A DNA stretch of 64,000 nucleotides from Methylobacter tundripaludum SV96. GTDB taxonomy: Bacteria > Pseudomonadota > Gammaproteobacteria > Methylococcales > Methylomonadaceae. Made by a program: the position numbers and the translations under genes. The stretch lies in assembly GCF_000190755.2 (NCBI RefSeq), contig NZ_JH109153.1, positions 1,177,872 to 1,241,871 on the forward strand, written 5' to 3'. Below are positions 43,384-52,675 of this stretch, in pieces (within the stretch, counting starts at the first letter, position 1; each line of letters opens with the position of its first letter). The notes below the pieces were generated by a model. It was not told the DNA's origin, did no database searches, and worked only from the letters and a program-made list of their open reading frames with translations.

Positions 43384-44940
43384 GAGGCTGTCGGATTAAT
43401 AGAGCGAGCCTCCCCACTTAATCACGATTAAAATTTAAAAAAGTGGTTTATTGGGATTTTTAATGCCCATAGTTCTGTTTTATGGGCAGCTCAATGCTCT
43501 TTTTCCTCTCTCACCCTCTTAATACATGCATTCTTTTTAAATTCCAGCCTATACAGACTAAATTCCATTCACTTTGGACGGATTCCAGGCCTCGAAGCTG
43601 GAATTGCCTGAATCCCTGGACGTGTTTAATGATGCCAAACACGGTTTCGACAGTAGATTTTCGCTTGCCGTAGAGTGCTTTGCCCGCTTTGGTTGTTAAG
43701 CGATGGGTCATGGCCTCAACCGGCGGTAAGGTGCTTTCGCCTATTTCCGGCTGATGCTGAAACCGGGCGTCAAGGGCTTGGTTATGGCTTTGCCGCTTTT
43801 GGGCGATGTACGGTTTTATCTTTGCATCAGCACACGCCTTTACATTGGCTTGGCTGAAGTAGCCGGTGTCGGCCAACAGGTTGTCAACACTCCCCAAGCA
43901 TTCCGGGAGCTGTTCCAGTTTGGCTAAGGCCGGTTCGATTTCTTGTTTGTCGTTGGTGTGTTGGGTGATGTGATGAGCAACGATCAGGTGGGTGGCAATA
44001 TCAACACTGGCTTGGGCGTTATAGGCTTGTTCAAAACCATTAGGGGTCGGCATGATGCGGGACTCTTCATCGGTCAGGCTGACTTGATCTTTACCTTGAG
44101 GCGCATCGGTAGGCGCTTGGGGGGCTTTGCCGCCCATTTTCTTGCCGGTTTCACTCAGGTGTTGTTCACGCTTAGCCTGCTTTTCGTCATACTCGGCCTT
44201 TTCTTGCGCGTAACGCGCCTTGGCACGGGCCTGGATTTCCTGTTTGGCTTTGGCAATCACTGCTAAACGGTCTTGGCGGCGTTTGAGTTCCTTGGGTACA
44301 TCCATGTCTTCTGGAAGCGGGGAATTGTCGGCGGCTTCAGCCAGTTTCATCAAGGTTTCAACTTCCTGTTTGAACTGGGCTTCCAGTTGATTGGCGTAAT
44401 CCCAGCTCAAGGCTTTATGCTTGCTGGCATTGGCTTTAATCTTGGTGCCGTCCAGGCTCACCGTACCCAGCTTAAGCAGCCCCAAGGTTTGTGCAAGTAC
44501 CAATATCTCGACAAATAGGCTTTCGATCTCTTTGCCAAAGCGCTTGCGAAAGCTGTTGATGGTGTCGTGATCTGGGTTTTCGTTGGCGCAGATGTATTTA
44601 AAGGCCATCGAGTCATGAGTGGCTTTCTCCAGTTTGCGACTGAAAAATACGCCGGTCGCGTAACCGTAGAACAGCAACGCCAACAGCATCGCCGGATGAT
44701 AGGGGCGCTTTCCTTTGCCCGCATAGACGGCTGATAGCGTCCGTAAATCCAGTTGATCGACAATCTCGACAACAAAACGGGCCATATGATCTTCAGGCAA
44801 ATAATCCTGAACACACGGGGGCAGAATGTAGGGGGTATCGCGATCAATCAGGATGAATTGGGTAGCCATTTTTGTTTTTTGATTTGGTGTTTCGATAGGG
44901 TTATTTTAACACTTTTTGCACTGCTAAATCCGACAGTCTC
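43384..44940 (-). mobile_element. IS1182-family insertion sequence with CTAG target duplication
   Basis: A 1557-base element with terminal inverted repeats GAGGCTGTCGGATT (left) and AATCCGACAGTCTC (right) differing at one position, flanked on both sides by CTAG (43380-43383 and 44941-44944). The transposase is intact, so the insertion may be recent or active. Removing the element and one CTAG joins a short 5' stub (from 43362) in frame to the 176-codon remnant on its right. Confidence 0.9.
43511..44869 (-). CDS. IS1182 transposase
   Basis: A 452-residue transposase: the N-terminal domain DRDTPYILPPCVQDYLPEDHMARFVVEIV and the conserved PAMLLALLFYGYATGVFFSRKLEKATHDSMAFKYICANENPDHDTINSFRKRF are typical of the IS1182/DUF772 group, followed by a DDE domain (VSLDGTKIKANAS, LLADTGYFSQANV and YGKRKSTVETVFGIIKHVQGFRQF). 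A charged insert of about 90 residues with Lys/Glu repeats lies between them. The frame is full length. Confidence 0.95.
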   Translation of the reverse strand: MATQFILIDRDTPYILPPCVQDYLPEDHMARFVVEIVDQLDLRTLSAVYAGKGKRPYHPAMLLALLFYGYATGVFFSRKLEKATHDSMAFKYICANENPDHDTINSFRKRFGKEIESLFVEILVLAQTLGLLKLGTVSLDGTKIKANASKHKALSWDYANQLEAQFKQEVETLMKLAEAADNSPLPEDMDVPKELKRRQDRLAVIAKAKQEIQARAKARYAQEKAEYDEKQAKREQHLSETGKKMGGKAPQAPTDAPQGKDQVSLTDEESRIMPTPNGFEQAYNAQASVDIATHLIVAHHITQHTNDKQEIEPALAKLEQLPECLGSVDNLLADTGYFSQANVKACADAKIKPYIAQKRQSHNQALDARFQHQPEIGESTLPPVEAMTHRLTTKAGKALYGKRKSTVETVFGIIKHVQGFRQFQLRGLESVQSEWNLVCIGWNLKRMHVLRG

Positions 44941-45489
44941 CTAGAAAAAATATCTGAATTGGAATTTTCAGAGAGAAATCGAGAAATACCACGGCTTGTC
45001 ACACAAAGAAAGAGCGATATGAACGCTAGAGGTTTGCTGAATTCAACAATCACTTTAGAGAGAATGGCAGATTTCTTCTCAGCAGAGTTTTTAGCTAGGT
45101 GTGATTTTCTAAAAGATTTTATCGTGTCTTATTCAAGTCTATTAGATCAAGAAAGTGACTCGGATGTTGTGACAGAAGCAAAAAGCTTGTTTCAGAATAC
45201 CTCCTTTGCCGAAAGAAATAAAATGGAAGTGCTTTATAATTCTTCAACCAAATCCATAGCGGAATCATTACTAAGTGAAAGTATGAAGAATGAGATTAAG
45301 GACCGATTTTTATCTACAACGGACGACAGAATAAAAAAGAATAATCTATACATTGGGTTGGCGTTTCAGGAAATAGCTACAACAAAAGTGAATAGAACCA
45401 ACGCAATAATTATGTTGCGTCCGAACTTTCATGGTATTGGCATTGATCTTGTTGAGTTATGGGATCGCTATATTAAACATAACAAGTAG
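44941..45489 (+). pseudogene. 3' part of an unknown gene split by IS1182
   Basis: The open frame (LEKISELEFSERNREIPRLVTQRKSDMNARGLLNS...) starts at the IS boundary and runs to 45489. When the IS is removed, an upstream ATG at 43362 gives MMLKHY joined in frame to LEKISELEF, an ORF of about 189 residues. The insertion is after codon 6. The remnant is acidic, mostly helical and has no recognised domain; AT-rich codon use suggests an accessory gene. It is no longer expressible from its own start, though a downstream TTG (44959) or ATG (45019) could be used. Confidence 0.7.
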
Positions 45490-45561
45490 CTCAGACGGAT
45501 ATTAGCTCTTTAACCTGCCGCCACTTTATTGTTTTTTGTATGAAGAAAAAGACACCCAAAC

Positions 45562-45707
45562 ATGAGTAAAATAACCGCAAAAGCATCTCCTATCGAACTG
45601 ACCGATGAGGAGAAAAGCATAATTGATGCGCGGCTGGAAAAATATCACCAGAATCCTGAATCAGGCTCCCGTGGGGAGACGTCTACAAAAGAATCGTAAA
45701 CCTGTAG
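45562..45707 (+). pseudogene. Frameshifted addiction-module antitoxin remnant
   Basis: The frame MSKITAKASPIELTDEEKSI continues with IDARLEKYHQNPESGSRGETSTKES and then stops at 45699. The other frame continues PWGDVYKRIVNL and stops at 45707. Together they give ESGSPWGDVYKRI, the usual end of small addiction-module antitoxins (SxWxEVxxRI), so one base appears to be lost near 45670. No separate toxin gene remains for it; it may have been the antitoxin of an older pair. An assembly error is a possible alternative. Confidence 0.6.
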
Positions 45708-45769
45708 GAGTGTCTCACGGCCCTTTTTGGCATCGTAACTACAAAGCAACATCCTTAAAGGAGAAAAAC

Positions 45770-45955
45770 ATGCAAACCGCTAAACAAGCCGCAAAACAGA
45801 TTATTGATCATGTTTCTGACCAGGCAACGTGGGATGACATCATGTATGAGCTGTATGTCAAACAGAAAATTGAGAAAGGACTGAGTGCTATTGACGAAGG
45901 CCGCGTAATATCCAATGAGGATGCTAAAAAACGGCTCTTGGGCAATGAAGTTTAA
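45770..45955 (+). CDS. Small antitoxin of a RelE/ParE pair
   Basis: A 61-residue protein, MQTAKQAAKQIIDHVSDQATWDDIMYELYVKQKIEKGLSAIDEGRVISNEDAKKRLL, a small addiction-module antitoxin type (helical N-terminus, KGLSAIDEGRVIS segment before the toxin gene). The ATG at 45770 follows AAGGAG at good spacing and replaces the longer open frame. Its end overlaps the toxin start by 11 bases, so the two genes are coupled. Confidence 0.85.
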   Translation: MQTAKQAAKQIIDHVSDQATWDDIMYELYVKQKIEKGLSAIDEGRVISNEDAKKRLLGNEV

Positions 45956-46247
45956 CTGGACGGAACCGGCACTAGAGGATTTAGAAGCGATTCAAGCTTA
46001 TATCGCCAAAGACTCCAGCTTTTATGCCCGCCAGTTTATTGAGCGTATTTTTGATGCAGCAACAAAACTGGAACCTTTTTCCGAGATAGGCCGACGAGTG
46101 CCGAAAGCCGAAGAAAGAACTGATATTCGGGAATTAATTTTTCAAGGCCACCGCATTATTTATCTGACTCAGCCAGAGCACATCACTATTATCGCCGTCA
46201 TTCATGGCAGCCGGGATTTAGCCGGAATGGAAGGTAAGCCTTGGTAG
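45945..46247 (+). CDS. RelE/ParE-family toxin
   Basis: A 100-residue toxin with the ParE/RelE pattern: FNWTEPALEDLEAIQAYIAKDSSFYARQFIERIFDAATKLEPFSEIGRRVPKAEERTDIRELIFQGHRIIYL then ITIIAVIHGSRDL. The ATG at 45945 lies inside the antitoxin's end. Both genes appear intact, so the pair may be functional, next to the IS elements. Confidence 0.9.
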   Translation: MKFNWTEPALEDLEAIQAYIAKDSSFYARQFIERIFDAATKLEPFSEIGRRVPKAEERTDIRELIFQGHRIIYLTQPEHITIIAVIHGSRDLAGMEGKPW

Positions 46248-46250
46248 TTC

Positions 46251-46371
46251 CGTAGGCGGGAATAAGCTGGTCCGAGCGACAGCGAGGAATAGCGTTTCCG
46301 GCAATACGCCTCCTCGCCAAGCCGGAAACGCCACCTCGCGCTATGCTTGGGTGGTCTTATTCCGGCCTACG
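46251..46371. repeat. Large palindrome (GTAGGC/GGAATAAG type)
   Basis: The outer arms CGTAGGCGGGAATAAG (46251-46266) and CTTATTCCGGCCTACG (46356-46371) pair with few mismatches, and inner arms GCGTTTCCGGC (46292-46302) and GCCGGAAACGC (46321-46331) pair perfectly. It lies between the toxin gene and the hydrolase gene. It is a dispersed palindromic element that could fold into a long hairpin; no coding potential. Confidence 0.7.
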
Positions 46372-46390
46372 GGAGTAGGGCAAACAAAAA

Positions 46391-47212
46391 ATGCCGACAT
46401 TTAAACCCATGCTTTCAATACTGCTAACCTACTTACTGCTCCTGCTGCTCGTTTTTCTATTCCAACGAAAAATGATCTATTTCCCCGATACCTATTCGAT
46501 TGAAGACCAGCAGCAACGGGCCGATCAAGCAAACCTGAAACTCTGGCCGTCAACCGTTGATTATCGGGGACTGATCGCCAAAACACCCCAATCGACCAAC
46601 AAGGGCACGGTTATAGTTTTTCACGGCAATGCAGGTTCGGCAACCGACCGGACTTATTACTTAGACGCATTGGAAAAACTGAGTTACCGGGTGATCCTGG
46701 CCGAATATCCCGGCTATGCAGCCAGAAAGGGTGCGCCATCGGAGCAGGCGTTGATTTCAGACGGCATCCAGACCGCAAAACAGGCCTTGAACGATTTTGG
46801 CGGCCCTGTTTTCCTATGGGGCGAATCGCTCGGCGGCGGCGTGGCCTCTGGCATCGTGCAGAGCGGGCAGGTTCCGGTTAAAGGCATCGTCCTGGTCACG
46901 CCGTTTAGCAGCATGGCCGATGTTGCCCAACACCATTACTGGTTTTTGCTGGCAAAATGGCTGATCAAAGACAAATTCGACAACATTAAAAACTTAAAAG
47001 ATTACGCGGGAAACACGGCAATTTTGCTGGCAGAACAAGATGAAATCATCCCCAATAAACTCAGCCTAAAGCTGTTCGATTCATTGCACCACGCTAAGAA
47101 ACTCTGGTCATTTAAGGGAGCAAACCACAACACCCTGCCACTAGCGGATGAGCTTCCCTACTGGCAGGAGGTTATGCAGTTTGTTAGCGGACAAAACGGG
47201 GTATCCCCTTAA
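46391..47212 (+). CDS. Membrane-anchored alpha/beta hydrolase
   Basis: A 273-residue serine hydrolase of the BEM46/YfhR type. One N-terminal membrane helix (ILLTYLLLLLLVFLF) is followed by the oxyanion loop FHGNAGSATDR, the nucleophile elbow GESLGGG, an Asp region (ILLAEQDEIIP) and the catalytic His in KGANHNTLP. The substrate is unknown; relatives include esterases and peptidases. The 3' end overlaps a PilZ remnant on the other strand by 29 bases. Confidence 0.85.
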   Translation: MPTFKPMLSILLTYLLLLLLVFLFQRKMIYFPDTYSIEDQQQRADQANLKLWPSTVDYRGLIAKTPQSTNKGTVIVFHGNAGSATDRTYYLDALEKLSYRVILAEYPGYAARKGAPSEQALISDGIQTAKQALNDFGGPVFLWGESLGGGVASGIVQSGQVPVKGIVLVTPFSSMADVAQHHYWFLLAKWLIKDKFDNIKNLKDYAGNTAILLAEQDEIIPNKLSLKLFDSLHHAKKLWSFKGANHNTLPLADELPYWQEVMQFVSGQNGVSP

Positions 47213-47292
47213 TCTCCGCTTTTTTCATAAGCACATCTTGCAGGTCAAGCAATTTAGCTACATCGGCGGTGCGTTCACTCCCTATCAGTTTT
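47184..47292 (-). pseudogene. 3' remnant of a PilZ gene
   Basis: The minus strand here encodes ERTADVAKLLDLQDVLMKKA and then EIKGIPRFVR followed by a stop. This corresponds closely to ERTADGGILLGLQYVHMEKT and VIKGVPRFAR, the C-terminus of the intact double-PilZ protein at 52647. No upstream PilZ sequence is present beyond about 47292. It overlaps the hydrolase 3' end by 29 bases, exactly as in the other copy. Confidence 0.8.
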
Positions 47293-47301
47293 GAGCAGGG
47301 T

Positions 47302-47910
47302 TTACTGATCGGCAGAAAAATGGCCTGTCAAATGATCGAAATCTGCCACACAGTCAATATCAAGCTCCGCCTCCGGCAAGGAAATTTTCAACAAGCTGCC
47401 TTCGAATTTCATCAAAACAGGCTTGGCGCCCCGATCGCCTTTGAGCGTCAACAAGTGCTCAAAAAATTCGGACGGAAACAATGCAGGGACACCGACGGAA
47501 TGATGGTATTGGCTGGCGACGATACGGTTCGGCGTAGTTTGCCAGCCATTCAACAGGTTTTGCATATGTGCTGCGTTGATTAGCGGTTGATCGCACAGCA
47601 GGATCAGCGCTGCACTAGCCGATTCCGGCAATGCTTGAACGCCGGCACGAATGGAAGAAGCCATGCCTTCCTGCCAGTCCGGGTTAACAACCGAGCTAAC
47701 GCCGCCAAGATCAATAGTTGTCTGTATCGATTCGGCATGAGCTCCCAATACGACGATGACCCGTTCGTTCAAAATTTCGCGCGCATTTGCAACCGTATGC
47801 TCCAGCAACGGGCGGTTGCGCCATTCGAGCAATTGCTTGGGGTTGCCCATGCGGCTGGATGCACCGGCGGCTAAAATAATGGCGTAAACGTTATCGATGG
47901 CTGCATTCAT
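47302..47910 (-). CDS. MocA-like molybdenum cofactor nucleotidyltransferase
   Basis: A 202-residue NTP transferase: YAIILAAGASSRMGNPKQLLEWRNRPLLEHTV is the nucleotide-binding start of MobA/MocA proteins, followed by VIVVLGAHAE, NPDWQEGMASSIRAGV and LLCDQPLI. MocA cytidylates molybdopterin to form the cytosine dinucleotide cofactor used by xanthine-oxidase family enzymes. It overlaps xdhC by 20 bases and is downstream of the molybdenum oxidoreductase, so it is likely to mature this enzyme's cofactor. Confidence 0.87.
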   Translation of the reverse strand: MNAAIDNVYAIILAAGASSRMGNPKQLLEWRNRPLLEHTVANAREILNERVIVVLGAHAESIQTTIDLGGVSSVVNPDWQEGMASSIRAGVQALPESASAALILLCDQPLINAAHMQNLLNGWQTTPNRIVASQYHHSVGVPALFPSEFFEHLLTLKGDRGAKPVLMKFEGSLLKISLPEAELDIDCVADFDHLTGHFSADQ

Positions 47911-49003
47911 GTATATCGGATGTGGATTTGGTACTCAATTGTCGCCCGCTGCGTCCGCCCAACTCGGCATGAATCCCGGCCATAATCGACAACGCAATTT
48001 CTTCCGGCGTTTCCGCGCCGATATCCAAGCCGACCGGCCCGAACACCCGTTCGGCGGTTTGTGACGCTGCACTACCCAGGTTTTGCAATAGCCTGTCTTT
48101 ACGATGCGCTGGCCCCAATAGCCCGATAAACGGGATAGGACTGTTCACAATTGCCTTGAGGTAGCGCCCGTCATATTCGATATTATGCGTCATCAATACC
48201 AGCGCGCTGAACTGATTTAATTCCAGGTTATCGCTGATGTCCTCCGGCATGATATGCAGCAGCTGGTCGGCCTGCGGGAAACGCTCTTTTTTGATGTGAG
48301 CGGGTCGGTGATCTACGATGGTGACGCGCCAGCCCAGCGCCTTGGCGCATTGTACGAGCGGCATCGCATCGGTACCCGCGCCCAAAACCAGCAAGTGCAA
48401 CGGCGACTGTAGCGGATCGTAAAACGCCATGACTTCCTGGTCGCCGATCGCATGCGTTTCGAGGCGCGGCTTTTGTTGCAATACGGTTTGTAGCGCCGCT
48501 GTCGTAAAAGGATAAGGCGCGGCGGATAACAACTCGTCAGCGGATGCAGGCAGAAACAGGCTGTGGCCGGGCGAAAAGTCGGCATGCCCGGATTCATAGA
48601 CGGTGACCAGAACCCCGGACACATTAGCTTCGGCCGCATCGGCGATGATATTCAATGGACTGAAATGATCTTCGGCTTTCAATAATTGCAGCAAAACCCT
48701 GACCGCGCCGTTGCAGCCCAGGCCTAATCCCCAAATGACGTCGTCCGGGGAGCGCATATCGTAAAAAGCCGTCTTGGCTGTTCCGGTCTCGAACACCGAC
48801 CTGGCCTGTTCGACCAAATCCCGCTCGAAACAGCCGCCGCCCAGCAGACCGATTAATTCGCCTTGTTGGGTTATCAACATGCGCGCGCCCGCTTTTTGAT
48901 AAGTCGAACCGAAGGTTTCGATAATGGTAGCCAGCACGCTATTTTCGGTTTGCTGATTCAGTCGCCGGTAGGCATTGATCAGATGATTGATTTTATTTGC
49001 CAT
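47891..49003 (-). CDS. xdhC: XdhC-family molybdenum cofactor insertion protein
   Basis: A 370-residue XdhC/CoxI chaperone that binds molybdenum cofactor, has it sulfurated, and inserts it into the xanthine-oxidase family enzyme. It has the N-terminal XdhC_CoxI domain (VLATIIETFGSTYQKAGARMLI and GLLGGGCFERDL) and the C-terminal Rossmann domain (LHLLVLGAGTDAMPLVQCAKALGWRVTIVDHRP; then GLLGPAHRKDRLL and GLDIGAETPEEIALSIMAGI). It overlaps the mocA-like gene and follows the oxidoreductase genes on the same strand, across a perfect hairpin at 49045-49105. Confidence 0.92.
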   Translation of the reverse strand: MANKINHLINAYRRLNQQTENSVLATIIETFGSTYQKAGARMLITQQGELIGLLGGGCFERDLVEQARSVFETGTAKTAFYDMRSPDDVIWGLGLGCNGAVRVLLQLLKAEDHFSPLNIIADAAEANVSGVLVTVYESGHADFSPGHSLFLPASADELLSAAPYPFTTAALQTVLQQKPRLETHAIGDQEVMAFYDPLQSPLHLLVLGAGTDAMPLVQCAKALGWRVTIVDHRPAHIKKERFPQADQLLHIMPEDISDNLELNQFSALVLMTHNIEYDGRYLKAIVNSPIPFIGLLGPAHRKDRLLQNLGSAASQTAERVFGPVGLDIGAETPEEIALSIMAGIHAELGGRSGRQLSTKSTSDIHECSHR

Positions 49004-49044
49004 ATATTATTCGGTAAGTGATTTGCCCTAAAAGCCGCAGTTAG

Positions 49045-49105
49045 TCCACGAAAAGCACGAAAGACACGAAAACATTTTTTTCGTGTCTTTCGTGCTTTTC
49101 GTGGA
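49045..49105. repeat. Perfect 27-base hairpin (CACGAAAAGCACGAAAG type)
   Basis: The arms TCCACGAAAAGCACGAAAGA... (49045-49071) and its exact reverse complement (49079-49105) enclose a 7-base loop rich in T. It lies between xdhC and the molybdopterin subunit gene, so it may lower expression of the xdhC-mocA part relative to the enzyme genes, or serve as a terminator. It belongs with the 438-482 repeat in composition. Confidence 0.85.
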
Positions 49106-49196
49106 TCAAATGATTTTTCTAGGTTTATGGGTAGCACTGAGAATGGGAGTGCAAGCTTCGCTTGTGCTTGCAGGCGAAGCCTGCACTCCAGAAATA

Positions 49197-51449
49197 TCAG
49201 CTCCAGCTCAGATCGGTCCTCAGCAACGGCAATTGACGCACACGTTTGCCGGTGGCGGCGAAGATCGCATTGCACACGGCAGGCGCCAACGGCGGCAAGG
49301 CCGGTTCACCCAGGCCGGTCACCGGATTATCGGTCTTCAGGAAATGCACATCCACCCGCGTCGGGGCATCGGCTATACGAAGCATCGGATAATCGCCGAA
49401 ATTGCTCTGTACGATACGCCCCTTCTCGATATTCAATTCCTGAAAGGTCAGCGCACCGAAGCCGTCGACCACCGAGCCCTGAACCTGATTTTCCGCGCCG
49501 CTGAGATTAACGATTTGCGCGCCGATGTCGGTCGAAACCACGACGCGGTCGACCTTGAGCTTGCCGTCCCTGGACACGGTGACCTCAGCGACCTGCGCAA
49601 TGTAACCGCGATGACTGAAATGAAATGCGATCCCCTGGCCTTGACCGCGCGGCAAGGTTTTCTTGCCCCACTCGGCTTTTTCCGCCACATGCTGCAACAC
49701 ATGCTTCATGCGATTGACATCATAAGGTATGCCTTGCTCGCCGGTGCCGGGGATAAAGCCTTTATCGCCGAGGATTTCCAGACGGAATTCCAACGGATCG
49801 CGGCCTGCGGCATGGGCCAATTCGTCGATAAAACTGTGAAACACCCAAGCCAACACGTTGCTGCGCGGCGCACGCCAAGGCCCCATTGGAATATTGCATT
49901 CCAGCGGCGTTTGCTCCAGCAGGCAGTTTTCAACCCAACGACCGGGAAACTCGTCGCCGGACAGGTTGGCACCGCTACCGAGTTCCAGTTTCGGCTTACC
50001 GTCTTTAACGACCTTGTTGGCAAAGGTCACAAAATGGTTGTGCCAGGCGACCAGCTTGCCTTTATCATCAAGTCCGCCGCGCAGGAAGTGGAAACCGCCT
50101 GCCCGATACTGATCATGGCGCAGGTCGTCTTCGCGCGTCCAGGTCAGCTTGACCGGCACTGTCAGATGTTGGGAGATGGCCGCCGCTTCGATAATATAAT
50201 CCGGAATCAAGCGCCGACCGAACCCGCCGCCGCTACGGGTAATGTGCAAGGTAATTTTATCTTTGGGGATGCCGAGTGTTGCGGTCACAACTTTCTGACC
50301 GGCTTCGGGATTTTGCGTGGGCGCCCAGATTTCAATCGCCCCATCCTTATACCAGGCCGTGCAATTCTGCGGTTCTATACTGGCGTGCGAGATAAAGGGA
50401 TAACTGTAAGCCGCTTCCACGGTTTTCTCCGCTGCCGCAAGCGCAGCCTTAGCATCGCCGTCATTGCGCAGAATATCCATTCCCGGCTGCGTCGATAATT
50501 CATTGGCTTTGGCGGCAAAACCGGCCCAGCTTTGATCTGCGCCCTGCCCTTCATCCCAAACGACTTCCAGTTGTTTGCGCGCGCTGAATGCCGCCCAAGT
50601 CGAGTCGGCTACGATAGCGATGCCCGGCAATAAACCCTTAAGATCGGAACCGCCCTGGATAATAAAGGCATTACGCACGCCGGGTAGCGACTTGATCTTG
50701 TCCAGATTGGCGCTAACGACCTTACCCCCGAAAACCGGGGATTTCTCATAAACGGCGTACAGCATTCCGGGCAGTTGCACGTCGATGCCGAACAAGGGTT
50801 TGCCGGTCACAATGCCGGGGTTATCGACGCCACCAATGCGCGTACCCAGCAGCTTATAATTTTTAGAGTCCTTCAACTGAACCGATTCGGGAGCGGGAAC
50901 CGGTAAGGTGGCGGCTTTTGCAACCAGTTGACCATAGTCGAGTTTACGCCCGCTGAGCGAATGGTGAACGGCGCTGTCATGGGCGATAAGTTCGGATACC
51001 GGAACCTTCCAAGTCTCTGCGGCCGCCTGGATGAGCATGGTGCGTGCGGTTGCGCCGAGCCGGTGAAACTCCTCGTAATTGGTCGGCGTTGAACGCGAAC
51101 CTCCGGCGCTTTGACTGCCGTAAATCGGATCGAGATCGCCCTGAACGATCACAACGTCCTTCCAGTTAACCTCCAATTCTTCGGCGATGATCATCGGTAG
51201 CGAGGTTTTGATGCCTTGGCCGATTTCGGGCTGTTTGCTGATCAGCGTCACCGTGCCGTTCGGTGCAATGTGAATAAAGGCATTGGGTTTAAACTCTCCG
51301 GTTTCCGGAACAGTGGACGGTTTAGCGACCCGTTTCGCCGCACTGTCGGCCACATTGAGATAAAAACCGAGCATCAGTCCGCCACCGCCCAGCGCAGACT
51401 TGCGCAAAAAATCGCGGCGTCCTGAGTTTTCCAAATGGTCTGCGTTCAT
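49197..51449 (-). CDS. Xanthine-oxidase-family molybdopterin subunit, Tat-exported (IorB-like)
   Basis: A 750-residue molybdopterin-binding subunit of a periplasmic molybdenum hydroxylase. The N-terminus [19 protein letters not shown] is a twin-arginine signal. Characteristic blocks are [59 protein letters not shown] and the C-terminal [18 protein letters not shown], whose Glu is the catalytic base of the family. The size and split with a separate 2Fe-2S subunit match isoquinoline 1-oxidoreductase/aldehyde oxidase types (IorAB). The true substrate, an aldehyde or N-heterocycle, is unknown. Its gene overlaps the small-subunit gene by four bases. Confidence 0.92.
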   Translation of the reverse strand: MNADHLENSGRRDFLRKSALGGGGLMLGFYLNVADSAAKRVAKPSTVPETGEFKPNAFIHIAPNGTVTLISKQPEIGQGIKTSLPMIIAEELEVNWKDVVIVQGDLDPIYGSQSAGGSRSTPTNYEEFHRLGATARTMLIQAAAETWKVPVSELIAHDSAVHHSLSGRKLDYGQLVAKAATLPVPAPESVQLKDSKNYKLLGTRIGGVDNPGIVTGKPLFGIDVQLPGMLYAVYEKSPVFGGKVVSANLDKIKSLPGVRNAFIIQGGSDLKGLLPGIAIVADSTWAAFSARKQLEVVWDEGQGADQSWAGFAAKANELSTQPGMDILRNDGDAKAALAAAEKTVEAAYSYPFISHASIEPQNCTAWYKDGAIEIWAPTQNPEAGQKVVTATLGIPKDKITLHITRSGGGFGRRLIPDYIIEAAAISQHLTVPVKLTWTREDDLRHDQYRAGGFHFLRGGLDDKGKLVAWHNHFVTFANKVVKDGKPKLELGSGANLSGDEFPGRWVENCLLEQTPLECNIPMGPWRAPRSNVLAWVFHSFIDELAHAAGRDPLEFRLEILGDKGFIPGTGEQGIPYDVNRMKHVLQHVAEKAEWGKKTLPRGQGQGIAFHFSHRGYIAQVAEVTVSRDGKLKVDRVVVSTDIGAQIVNLSGAENQVQGSVVDGFGALTFQELNIEKGRIVQSNFGDYPMLRIADAPTRVDVHFLKTDNPVTGLGEPALPPLAPAVCNAIFAATGKRVRQLPLLRTDLSWS

Positions 51450-51919
51450 ACTGACTCCTTAGCAACGATTTCTGCCGCACGATGAATGCCCGCGCGAATA
51501 CGAAGATAGGTGCCGCAGCGGCACAGGTTACCGGCCAGGGCGGTGTCGATATCCGCATCCGTGGGACGCGGATTTTTTTTCAGCAGCGCGGCGGCGGTCA
51601 TGATTTGACCGGCCTGACAATAACCGCATTGCGGTACATCGAGTTCCTGCCAGACTTTTTGTAAAGGATGCTCGCCATTTGGATTCAGCCCTTCTATGGT
51701 GGTTATCTGACTTTTACCCACACTGGAGATCGGCGTCAGACAGGCCCTTGTAGGTTGTCCGTCAATATGCACCGTGCATGCACCGCACTGGCCGATGCCA
51801 CAGCCGAATTTAGTCCCGACCAGGTTTAAATGATCGCGCAGCACCCACAACAAAGGGGTCTCAGCGGCAACATCTACGGTTTTCTGCACACCGTTTATGT
51901 TGAGTTTGTATTTGCTCAT
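51446..51919 (-). CDS. (2Fe-2S) ferredoxin-type subunit of the molybdenum hydroxylase (IorA-like)
   Basis: A 157-residue electron-transfer subunit with two [2Fe-2S] clusters: the plant-type [15 protein letters not shown] region with the following C (TRACL), and the C-terminal helical cluster site [16 protein letters not shown] and [12 protein letters not shown]. It passes electrons from the molybdenum centre to an acceptor that is not encoded next to it. It is the first gene of the minus-strand set molybdenum hydroxylase-xdhC-mocA. Confidence 0.95.
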   Translation of the reverse strand: MSKYKLNINGVQKTVDVAAETPLLWVLRDHLNLVGTKFGCGIGQCGACTVHIDGQPTRACLTPISSVGKSQITTIEGLNPNGEHPLQKVWQELDVPQCGYCQAGQIMTAAALLKKNPRPTDADIDTALAGNLCRCGTYLRIRAGIHRAAEIVAKESV

Positions 51920-52615
51920 AAGTGGATTCTCGTGTGTTATAAATTATTTTTGTCAGACTACGCCCCGGTGACGTTGTAGAGGTCGACGATGAAGTGAGCC
52001 GCAGTTTGCCTTATTGCCTCGACGCGATAATCAGGCCCAGACCTGATGCTTTCATCGACTCATCCCGTCCTTATGCCGAAGACGATGAACGGAGCCATCT
52101 ATTAGATAAAGCAAAATTTATACCGAATAATGCCTGACTTGGCATCCATGTTCGGATGCACTGTAGCCAACTGAATTTAAATACAATTAGCCAAAACGAC
52201 TGCTGGAATAAAACCGGACAAATGGATTGCGATTGGATTCGACTGTTGATATGCGAGCAGGCCATGCTGATTAACCAGCAGCGTCTGTCTGTATAGAAAC
52301 ACCGGGTCAGCTTTGGACTTTCGGTATTTGTCACGACTACTCAGTCATTTTTTAGTGTCCGGTATTAACCGACATAGCAATGTTGAATGAGTTCAATGAG
52401 TTCAATGAGAGAAATGGGGGCTTGCCGGTCATGCTCAAACCGAAGCTTTGGTTCTTTTCGGATAACAAGCAATGCAGGTTCAGCTGGAAGCTTTTTTTGC
52501 AGCAAACCGGTTAAGAAATGGAATATCACTATCTACGCTGGATACGCGGCGTATCGCAATTACCGAAAAAAGCAATGTCGCCTTTAGCATCTATTGATGG
52601 GTGTCATCTTACCGG
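51920..52615. other. Intergenic region upstream of the molybdenum genes
   Basis: No convincing full gene is present. On the minus strand, 52365-52529 (GTG start) encodes 54 residues ending RFEHDRQAPISLIELIELIQHCYVG, which has protein-like composition and may be the end of a lost gene. A 9-base tandem repeat (AATGAGTTC, about three copies) lies at 52386-52409 inside it. The promoter of the 2Fe-2S subunit gene must lie at the left end of this space. Confidence 0.35.
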
Positions 52616-52675
52616 CTTTCCTGGTGGCAAGAGGTTATGCAGCTTGTTAGCGGGCAAAACGGGGTACCCCCTTAA
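52616..52675 (+). pseudogene. 3' remnant of an alpha/beta hydrolase gene
   Basis: The frame reads LSWWQEVMQLVSGQNGVPP and stops at 52675, matching the last residues YWQEVMQFVSGQNGVSP of the intact hydrolase at 46391. Upstream sequence is no longer hydrolase-like in frame. Like the intact copy, its stop overlaps the end of a convergent PilZ gene by 29 bases. Confidence 0.75.

Noticed and set aside
49083-50498. Long plus-strand open frame of 471 codons
   Set aside because: It lies antisense to the molybdopterin subunit gene, has no family features and no ribosome site; the minus-strand gene has all catalytic motifs.
52071-52334. Minus-strand frame of 87 codons upstream of the molybdenum genes
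   Set aside because: Composition rich in Cys, Trp and Ser without pattern and no ribosome site; treated as non-coding.
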